Source of the DNA: Terribium retamae | GTDB taxonomy: Bacteria; Pseudomonadota; Alphaproteobacteria; Rhizobiales; Rhizobiaceae | Reading direction: 5' to 3' | NCBI RefSeq assembly: GCF_022347545.1 | Contig: NZ_JAKREW010000028.1 | Location: 1 to 64,000, forward strand | Length of the DNA: 64,000 nucleotides | Part shown: positions 57,755 to 64,000 of the stretch, piece after piece | How the letters are laid out: every line of letters begins with the position of its first letter | Numbering within the stretch: the first letter of the stretch is position 1 | The notes under the pieces: model-generated | The model's input: the letters and a program-made list of their open reading frames with translations, nothing else | Database searches by the model: none | Told to the model about the DNA's origin: nothing | Position numbers and translations under genes: made by a program

Positions 57755-59206
57755 ATGGCTTCAAGAAAATTGGCGCATCTGCGCCTGTACGCAGCAGTGC
57801 TGTTGACGGCTACAACCTTGACGGGAGGGGCCGCAAATGCGCTGTCCCTGAAGGAAGCCATCGCCGTCGCAGTCGAATCCAACCCGGAGATCGGGCAAGC
57901 GATTGAAAATCGCGAAGCCATCGAATTCGAACTCAGGCAAGCCAAGGGCCTCTATCTGCCGAGCGTCGATCTCGAAGCTTCAACCGGTGCGCGCCGGCTG
58001 GACAATCCCTCGCGCCGGACGCTCGCCATCGAAAACGACACGCTCTATCCGTCCGAAGCCGGCGTGACGGTGAGCCAGAAGCTGTTCGACAGCGGCGCAC
58101 GCCGCGCGGAAGTCGACCGTCAGGCCTCTCGCGTCGACGGTGCCTCCTTCCGCGTGCTGGAGCGCTCCGAGTTCATCGCCCTGTCGGTCGTGCAGGACTA
58201 TCTCGAATACATGCTTCAAGGCTCCATCGTTAACGAAGCAAAGAGGAACCTTTCCTTCCATCAGGGCATCCTGGGCGACATTCGCGAAAGCGTTTCCGGT
58301 GGTGCCTTGACCGATGCCGACCGCCAGCAGGCCGAGGAACGCGTGCTTTCGGCAAAGGCGCGGCTTCAGGAGGCCTCCGAAGAGCTGGAAGCCGCGAAGA
58401 TCCGTTTCTTCAAGACGGTCGGCAAACCTCTGACCAATCCAAGCAAGCCGCCATCCGTCGCCAAGGCGCTGCCTCGCTCGCTCGACGAAGCGATCGGCCT
58501 TGCCAGGCAGAACAATCCGCGCATCCATATGGCCAACAGCGACATCGACGCCGCGAGTGCGCTGGTGGATGCGGCCCGCGCCAAATACGGCCCGGAAATC
58601 ATCGCCGAAGGTTCGGCTCGCGCCGGACAGGACATTGACGGTGCCGATGGACGCACCGACGACCTGCAGGCCCGGCTGGTGATGCGCTGGAATCTCTATC
58701 GCGGCGGCATCGACAAGGCCAATGAGCAGGAACAGATCCGCCGCGCCAGTGAGCAGCGGCTGGCTCTCCACCAGGCCCATCGCGAGATCGAGGAAGCCGT
58801 GCGCACCTCGTGGGACCGCCGCTTCAAGCAGGCAGATCTCGCAAAGACCCTGCGCCAGCAGGCGGCCGCCAACGAGCGGCTGGTCGGCTCCTACCGCGAA
58901 CAGTTCAAGGTCGGCCAACGCTCGCTGCTCGATGTGCTCGATGCGCAGAACACGCGCTTCAACACCGCGACGCTGGCGGATACGGCGATCTACGCCTCGC
59001 TCTTTGCCGAATACCGTCTCCTGGCGGCGACCGGACAGCTGTTGCGCAACCAGGGCATAAGCCCGCCGAAGCAGGCTGCAGCCTATGCGCGGGCCGAGTT
59101 CAACGTGCCGCAGACTGCGGATGTCGAAACCTATGCGCGCACGCCTTCGGAACAGGCAAACGATCTGCCGCTGGATATACTCGCACCCGTACGCAAGAAG
59201 AAATAA
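57755..59206 (+). CDS. TolC-family outer membrane secretion channel
   Basis: A 483-residue protein with a signal peptide (residues ~1-30, ending near ANALSLKEAI) and two repeats of the outer-membrane efflux domain. It has long coiled-coil helices and the family pattern 'YREQFKVGQRSLLDVLDAQNTRFN' near the C-terminus. It is the channel component (LapE/TolC) of the type I secretion operon with the two genes that follow. ATG 57755 is chosen because it begins the signal peptide. Confidence 0.9.
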   Translation: MASRKLAHLRLYAAVLLTATTLTGGAANALSLKEAIAVAVESNPEIGQAIENREAIEFELRQAKGLYLPSVDLEASTGARRLDNPSRRTLAIENDTLYPSEAGVTVSQKLFDSGARRAEVDRQASRVDGASFRVLERSEFIALSVVQDYLEYMLQGSIVNEAKRNLSFHQGILGDIRESVSGGALTDADRQQAEERVLSAKARLQEASEELEAAKIRFFKTVGKPLTNPSKPPSVAKALPRSLDEAIGLARQNNPRIHMANSDIDAASALVDAARAKYGPEIIAEGSARAGQDIDGADGRTDDLQARLVMRWNLYRGGIDKANEQEQIRRASEQRLALHQAHREIEEAVRTSWDRRFKQADLAKTLRQQAAANERLVGSYREQFKVGQRSLLDVLDAQNTRFNTATLADTAIYASLFAEYRLLAATGQLLRNQGISPPKQAAAYARAEFNVPQTADVETYARTPSEQANDLPLDILAPVRKKK

Positions 59207-59244
59207 GCTCGGGCCGCGAACAGTAAGAGCCGGTTGAGCGTCTC

Positions 59245-61383
59245 GTGAACCAGCAACCTCAACTTCGTTCGCCGGGAACTGGCTTCAGAAGCTGCTTCTC
59301 GGCGGTCGCTGCCTTTCTTGGCCGGCCAAGCGCCGAAACGGTGCTTTTTGCCGGGGTGCCGCTTTCGGACACGCGCATAAACATCGATGAAATCCGGCAC
59401 TTGGCCGAACGCATCGGCCTGGACGTCAAGGACTTCGACGGGCGCGATTTCCGCGCCGGGCGGGTCGATCTTCCCGCCATCCTGTTCAGGGCCAACCGGC
59501 CGCCTATCGCGCTGCTGTCGGAAGACGGCGCCGACGGCTACCTGACGGCGCCGCAGGAAAACGGGCAGGTCGTCGTCGACAGGGCCGAACTCGAGCGAGA
59601 AGCCATCATCGGCGGCGCGTCTTTTTCGATCATCTATGCCAATGCCGCCGAAAACATGAATGTCGGCAACGCCCAGAGGATCGAGCGGCGACATTGGTTG
59701 ACGGGAACGATGGGGGCGTTCTGGCGCTCCTACACCAAGGTGATCCTGGCGGCGGTCTTCATCAACCTGCTCGCCCTTGCCTCGCCGATCTTCACCATGA
59801 ACGTGTACGACCGCATCTTGCCCAACAAGGCGGTCTCGACCTTGTGGGTGCTGGCGCTCGGCGTTGGTCTGGTGGTGCTCTTCGACCTGTTGCTGAAGAC
59901 GGCCCGCGCATCTTTGATCGACTATGCCGGCCGCAAGGCCGACCTGCGCATCTCCTATATGCTGTTCGACAAGGTGTTGAATTCCTCCCTGGTGGCCAGG
60001 CCAGGATCCACCGGCGAATACGCAAACAGGGTTACGCAGTATGAATTCGCGCGCGAGTTCTTTACCTCCAATACCATCAGCGTGTTCATCGACACTGCGT
60101 TCGTCTTCATCTTCCTGATCGTCATCTATGCCATTGGCGGCTGGCTGGTGATCATCCCTGCCATCGCCTTCGTCATCACCATCGCGGTCGGCCTCGTCAC
60201 GCAGCGCCGCATCGCCAAATGCGTGGCGGCATCGCTGAACGAATCCTCGCAGCGCCAGGCGCTGCTGGTCGAGTCGATCTCCACCCTGGAAACGATCAAG
60301 TCGCTGCGTGCGGAAGCCTATCTGCTGCGCAAATGGAGCGAGCATTCCAAGAATGCCGCCAACACGTCGGAAAAGATCAAGCAACTGTCGGCAGCAGCCG
60401 GCAACATCACCCAGGCCGTGCAGCAATTGGTGACGGTCGCCCTGGTGGTGGCCGGAGCCTATGCCTTCGCCGAAGGCCATGTCTCCACCGGTGCGATCAT
60501 CGGCACGGTGATGCTGGCCGGGCGTGCGGTTGCGCCGCTTGGGCAGATCGCCATCACGCTGGCGCGTTTCCGGCAGGCGACGCTTGCGCTCAAGATCGTC
60601 AACGGCATCATGGCGCAGCCGGAGGACAGGCCGGATACGGTGGGTTTCGTCAACCGGCCGATCCGCAATGGGGCGCTGGTGTTCCGCAATGTCGGCTTCG
60701 CCTATCCGGGATCCGATGCCGAAGTTCTCAACGGCCTCAGCTTCAACATCAAGCCGGGGGAACGGGTCGGCATCATCGGCCGCATCGGCTCGGGCAAGAC
60801 GACGCTCGGTCGCCTGATCGGCCGGCTTTTCCTGCCGACATCCGGTGAACTGCTGTTCGACGGCATCGACGTGCGGCAATATCATCCATCCGAAGTCCGC
60901 GCCGCCGTCGGCATAGTGGCGCAGGCGGGTGATCTGTTCTCGGGAACGATCAAGGAGAATCTCCTGATGGCACGGCCCGATGCCACCGACGAGGAGATCA
61001 TCGATGCGGCCAAGGCCGCCGGCGTCGATGAGTTCGTGTCGCGCCATCCGCGCGGCTACGACATGAATGTCGGTGAGCGCGGCACCAATCTTTCCGGCGG
61101 CCAGCGGCAGGCGGTGGCCATCGCGCGTCTGCTTTTGGGCAAGCCGAAGATCGTTTTCCTGGATGAACCGTCCGGCTCAATGGACCTGGCTTCGGAGCGG
61201 CAATTGATCCGCCAGTTGAAGGTGGCTTTCGGTTCGGACACGACTCTGATCGTCTCGACGCATCGTTTCAGCATGCTTGAGCTGGTCGATCGCCTGATGG
61301 TCATCGACCAGGGCAAGATCGTCGCGGACGGACCGAAAGATCAGGTGATACAGGCGCTGCAGAAATCCGGGCGCGGCGCGTGA
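59245..61383 (+). CDS. Type I secretion ABC transporter (LapB-like)
   Basis: A 712-residue exporter. An N-terminal C39-like domain (about 1-140) lacks the catalytic Cys, as usual for RTX/adhesin exporters. It is followed by a six-helix membrane domain (about 165-440) and an ATPase with Walker A GRIGSGKTT, signature LSGGQRQAVAIARLLL and Walker B 'KIVFLDEPSGSMD'. GTG 59245 is used. Together with TolC- and HlyD-like proteins it forms a one-step exporter, probably for a large adhesin whose gene is not in the window. Confidence 0.92.
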   Translation: MNQQPQLRSPGTGFRSCFSAVAAFLGRPSAETVLFAGVPLSDTRINIDEIRHLAERIGLDVKDFDGRDFRAGRVDLPAILFRANRPPIALLSEDGADGYLTAPQENGQVVVDRAELEREAIIGGASFSIIYANAAENMNVGNAQRIERRHWLTGTMGAFWRSYTKVILAAVFINLLALASPIFTMNVYDRILPNKAVSTLWVLALGVGLVVLFDLLLKTARASLIDYAGRKADLRISYMLFDKVLNSSLVARPGSTGEYANRVTQYEFAREFFTSNTISVFIDTAFVFIFLIVIYAIGGWLVIIPAIAFVITIAVGLVTQRRIAKCVAASLNESSQRQALLVESISTLETIKSLRAEAYLLRKWSEHSKNAANTSEKIKQLSAAAGNITQAVQQLVTVALVVAGAYAFAEGHVSTGAIIGTVMLAGRAVAPLGQIAITLARFRQATLALKIVNGIMAQPEDRPDTVGFVNRPIRNGALVFRNVGFAYPGSDAEVLNGLSFNIKPGERVGIIGRIGSGKTTLGRLIGRLFLPTSGELLFDGIDVRQYHPSEVRAAVGIVAQAGDLFSGTIKENLLMARPDATDEEIIDAAKAAGVDEFVSRHPRGYDMNVGERGTNLSGGQRQAVAIARLLLGKPKIVFLDEPSGSMDLASERQLIRQLKVAFGSDTTLIVSTHRFSMLELVDRLMVIDQGKIVADGPKDQVIQALQKSGRGA

Positions 61384-61422
61384 TGCAAGGCACCGGTATT
61401 ATGGTCGACTGGATATGGGTTG

Positions 61423-62712
61423 ATGCTCGCTAGGGATGATCGGCCACCGCTGTTCGCAACGGCCACGGTTGCAATCGTGGGCCTCCTTCTGGTCGTCTTC
61501 GTCGGGTGGTCGTCTTTTGCCGAGATCGACGAGATCGCGCGCGGCGAAGGCAAGGTCATCCCTGCATCCAAGACCCAGATCATCCAGACCAGCGAAGCCG
61601 GCGTCGTGCAGGAGATCGCAGTCAAGATCGGCCAGGTGGTCAAGAAGGATGATCTCATCATCCGCCTCGACAACACCTTGAACTCATCAAGCCTCGGCGA
61701 ACAGCAGGCCAAAGCCCGCGCCTTGAGGGCGCGCGTGGCGCGGCTCAAGCAGGAGCAGGGTGGAAAGATCGGCGATCCTTTCATCTGCCCGGCCGAGATC
61801 CGGAAGAACGCGCCGGAGATCTGCGACAACGAAGAAAAACTGCTCAATGCCAGGCAAGACAACTTCAACAACAAGCTTTCGGTGCTAAAGTCGCGCCTGG
61901 AACAGCGCCAGAAGGAACTCGACGAGGCCAATGCCAATCTCGATCGCCTGAGCAGGAACCGCGAGGTCAGTGCGCGCGAGGCGAAACTGGTAAATTCGAT
62001 GGCCCAGAAAGGCCTCATCGCCCAGACCGAGCAGCTGCGGGTGGAGCGCGAGCAGACGGAGCTGGCGGGGCAGATCAAGCTTGCCGGCGAAACGATCCTG
62101 CGTGGCAAGGCCGCCATCAACGAGGCGCAGCTGCAGGTCAACGAGGTCAATCTCGAGCTGCAGCAGGAGGCTCTCAACGATCTGACGCAGACGCTGGCGG
62201 ACCTGTCGGTCGTCGAGGAGACGATCCGTGGCGCCACCGATCGTGTCGCACGCACCGATATCCGCTCGCCGGTCGATGGCATCGTCAACACGCTCGACGT
62301 CAACACGCTGGGCGCCTTCGTGCAGCCGGGCGCCGTCGTCGCCGGCATCGTTCCCACTTCGGAAACATTGCTTGTCGAGGCCCGCGTTTCGCCGCGCGAT
62401 GTCGCCTTCATCCGCCCCGAGCAGGACGCGCTGATCAAGATCACCGCCTATGACTTCTCCATCTTCGGTGGCATCGAGGGCAAGGTTGCGAACATCACCG
62501 CCGACAGCCTGGTCGATGAAAAGACCGGCGAGCCTTATTACCAGGTGCGCGTCGCCACGGAAAAATCGACGCTGCAGCGCGACGGCAAGACCTATTCCAT
62601 CATCCCAGGCATGATCTGTTCGGTCGACATCAAGACCGGCCGCAAGACCATCCTCAGCTATCTGTTGAAGCCCATCAACAAAGCCAGGGAGGAGGCCATG
62701 CGTGAGCGATAG
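61423..62712 (+). CDS. HlyD/LapC-family membrane fusion protein
   Basis: A 429-residue adaptor with one N-terminal helix (about 15-35), a lipoyl-like segment 'ARGEGKVIPASKTQIIQTSEAGVVQEI', a long coiled coil (about 85-265) and the C-terminal beta barrel 'DVAFIRPEQDALIKITAYDF', the HlyD-family signature. It links the ABC exporter to the TolC channel. ATG 61423. Its end overlaps the next gene by 11 bases. Confidence 0.92.
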   Translation: MLARDDRPPLFATATVAIVGLLLVVFVGWSSFAEIDEIARGEGKVIPASKTQIIQTSEAGVVQEIAVKIGQVVKKDDLIIRLDNTLNSSSLGEQQAKARALRARVARLKQEQGGKIGDPFICPAEIRKNAPEICDNEEKLLNARQDNFNNKLSVLKSRLEQRQKELDEANANLDRLSRNREVSAREAKLVNSMAQKGLIAQTEQLRVEREQTELAGQIKLAGETILRGKAAINEAQLQVNEVNLELQQEALNDLTQTLADLSVVEETIRGATDRVARTDIRSPVDGIVNTLDVNTLGAFVQPGAVVAGIVPTSETLLVEARVSPRDVAFIRPEQDALIKITAYDFSIFGGIEGKVANITADSLVDEKTGEPYYQVRVATEKSTLQRDGKTYSIIPGMICSVDIKTGRKTILSYLLKPINKAREEAMRER

Positions 62713-63355
62713 CGCGACGCCTTCCGGCGGTCCGGCTTCGGGGCCCGGTCAGCAGATGCCAAGCCAGCCCTTGCTGCGCGATCAGGAGCCTGAATTCCGG
62801 GTAGTCGTGCGCAATGGACAACGACGCGGCATCCGGCTGGAGCGCGGCTTCTGGGACATGCTGAAACGCATGGCGGCGCGCAATCAGGAAACGCTTGGCG
62901 CTGTTGTCGACCGGATCGCGGCGGCCTCGGGGCCGGATGCCAATCTGACCTCGGCCATCAGGGTGGCCTGCCTTCATGACGCCAACGCCGAAAACGCCTT
63001 GCTGCGCCGGTTGACCTCGATCGAGATGATCAAGGCCATCCTGTTCGCCTGCCCGGCGCCGGCTTTTGCCTTGGAAAGCACCCGCAAGATCTTGACCTTC
63101 AACCCGTCGTTCCAGAACCTGGTTCGCCGCCAGTTGCCGGCCGGGCAGGATGACGACGCCCGCAAGGATATGAGGCTCGCGCTCGACCTGAGCGTGGCGG
63201 ATATTTTGGAAAGGCTGAAGCAGAATGGCAATCTGCCGGTTGGCACGGGCTTCGTCATCGGCATCGGCGAACGCCGTCACCGCGGGCAGATCAACGTGGT
63301 GCGGGCGCCAGTGCCGGCGCCCGATCTGCTGCTGGCTTTTGTCGTCAACGGCTAA
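62702..63355 (+). CDS. Ribbon-helix-helix protein with a PAS-like tail
   Basis: A 217-residue protein. Residues ~33-75 ('EFRVVVRNGQRRGIRLERGFWDMLKRMAARNQETLGAVVDRIA') match the RHH_4 DNA-binding type. The remainder ('LTSIEMIKAILFACPAPAFALESTRKILTFNPSFQNLVRR') looks like a small PAS-type sensory domain. GTG 62702 overlaps the HlyD-like gene end, with GGGAGGAGG upstream, so it is translated with the operon. A local regulator of adhesin export is a reasonable guess, not shown by the sequence. Confidence 0.75.
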   Translation: MSDSATPSGGPASGPGQQMPSQPLLRDQEPEFRVVVRNGQRRGIRLERGFWDMLKRMAARNQETLGAVVDRIAAASGPDANLTSAIRVACLHDANAENALLRRLTSIEMIKAILFACPAPAFALESTRKILTFNPSFQNLVRRQLPAGQDDDARKDMRLALDLSVADILERLKQNGNLPVGTGFVIGIGERRHRGQINVVRAPVPAPDLLLAFVVNG

Positions 63356-63361
63356 GCCGGC

Positions 63362-64000
63362 TCAGTTCTCCGGGCCTTCGCCCGGCGCTATGTCGGAAAG
63401 TCCGCCTTTCAGCGACGCCACGCGGCTCTCGCCGGTCTTGGTGCCATGCACCCAGGCGCGCTCGGTGCTGAAGGAATAAAGCGGCACATAGTTGGGAAGC
63501 GCCGTGTCCATGACCACCTTGTTGCCGAGGCTGTCGAGAATGAAGGTTCCGCTCGACGTGCTCACCGAAAGAACGGCGTGGAAGACGTCCCTCTTCTTGT
63601 CCTGCAGCACCACCAGGGACATGCTTGTCGCCGGTACTCCGGCTTCCACAAGGGCCGCCATCTTCAGGATGGCGAAATCCTCGCAATCGCCGGAGCGGCG
63701 GGCAAGCGTCTCCTCGGGCGTCGCCCAATAGTCGAGCTTTCCGTAGGTGGCTTCGTCCTTGCGGTAGGCGATGAGCTGGTTGATGCCGCTGTTCACGAAA
63801 GCGAGCTTGTCGGTGAAGCTTTTGTCCTTCACCGCCTTGACGATATACGCATAGCCAGGGCTGGTCTGGTCGCAGACCTTGTCGCAGTTGCGCACCGAAC
63901 GATAGACCGATGCCCAGCGTGTTGCAGCCGGGAAATTCTTCATCGAGATTGCCATGGAGCCGAACACGCCAGGAATGATGGCGGCGGTCTGGATCAGGTC
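63362..64000 (-). CDS. LapG-like transglutaminase-type cysteine protease (5' end outside window)
   Basis: The frame is open to the right edge, so the start is missing. At least 212 residues carry the bacterial transglutaminase-like cysteine proteinase triad: Cys in 'RRSGDCEDFAILK', His in 'VFHAVLSV' and Asp in 'FILDSLGN'. In the Lap system, LapG cuts the surface adhesin when cyclic di-GMP is low. It is convergent with the secretion operon, six bases past the RHH gene, and completes a Lap-like module lacking only LapA and LapD in view. Confidence 0.87.
   Translation of the reverse strand, partial: DLIQTAAIIPGVFGSMAISMKNFPAATRWASVYRSVRNCDKVCDQTSPGYAYIVKAVKDKSFTDKLAFVNSGINQLIAYRKDEATYGKLDYWATPEETLARRSGDCEDFAILKMAALVEAGVPATSMSLVVLQDKKRDVFHAVLSVSTSSGTFILDSLGNKVVMDTALPNYVPLYSFSTERAWVHGTKTGESRVASLKGGLSDIAPGEGPEN

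Noticed and set aside
1..64000. CRISPR arrays, prophage or insertion sequences
   Set aside because: No regularly spaced direct repeats with unique spacers other than the tRNA-like array, and no transposase, integrase or phage structural genes were seen.

Overview
The window is about 63 % GC chromosomal DNA from a member of the Hyphomicrobiales, most likely Mesorhizobium or a close relative in the Phyllobacteriaceae. The evidence is the gene content (short NAD-type gnd beside zwf, DUF2066, rhizobial small proteins), the alphaproteobacterial protein sequences, and dispersed palindromic repeats of the rhizobial type. No CRISPR array, prophage, insertion sequence or origin was seen.

Left third (1-28.6 kb) is ordinary accessory metabolism and central carbon genes: the 3' end of mrp; a CoxG-like gene divergent from a pentonate dehydratase; GST; bestrophin; a frameshifted DUF2066 gene; an alpha/beta hydrolase; a PAS-GGDEF protein; GFA; MATE; ChrA. 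A leftward cassette follows, made of a MocR regulator, an MttB-family methyltransferase and a DMSP-lyase-like cupin. Then come pgi-HAD, a DJ-1/LysR pair, gnd-zwf, a lysine-methyltransferase-like gene, a DMT exporter and a second diguanylate cyclase.

The middle (28.7-42.9 kb) is one co-directional amide-utilisation locus: NCS1 permease, MetX-like hydrolase, AmiC sensor, AmiR (ANTAR) antiterminator, a Urt-type ABC importer (UrtABCDE-like), aliphatic amidase AmiE, and a CbbQ/NorQ-type AAA ATPase with a VWA partner. Two leaders, one before the permease and one between amiR and the importer, each carry a pair of hexaloop hairpins. In each, the second hairpin overlaps an intrinsic terminator. This is the layout expected for ANTAR antitermination, so AmiR probably controls both halves of its own operon.

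Next is an RNA-repair locus (43.5-49.5 kb). RtcR is divergent from a leftward operon of a TROVE/Ro60-like protein, about 0.9 kb of non-coding DNA, and RtcB. A -24/-12 promoter lies in front. The non-coding part is a tandem array of seven different tRNA-like units in permuted order (T arm, then acceptor 3' strand, short loop, acceptor 5' strand, then D arm). They resemble multiple YrlA-type Y RNAs. This array and the amide attenuators are the most interesting content of the window.

Right end (49.5-64 kb): tRNA-Arg(CCG); an OmpR-class two-component system with three near-identical helically phased operators (one in front of itself, two in front of a membrane methyltransferase and a DUF3313 lipoprotein); a soluble FtsK paralogue; a degenerate GGDEF protein; and a LapG-associated type I secretion operon (TolC-like, LapB-like ABC, HlyD-like, RHH regulator) with the protease running off the window. 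Mosaic palindromic repeats are scattered throughout. One supplies the N-terminus of the UrtC-like permease, and three supply the stop codon of the preceding gene.
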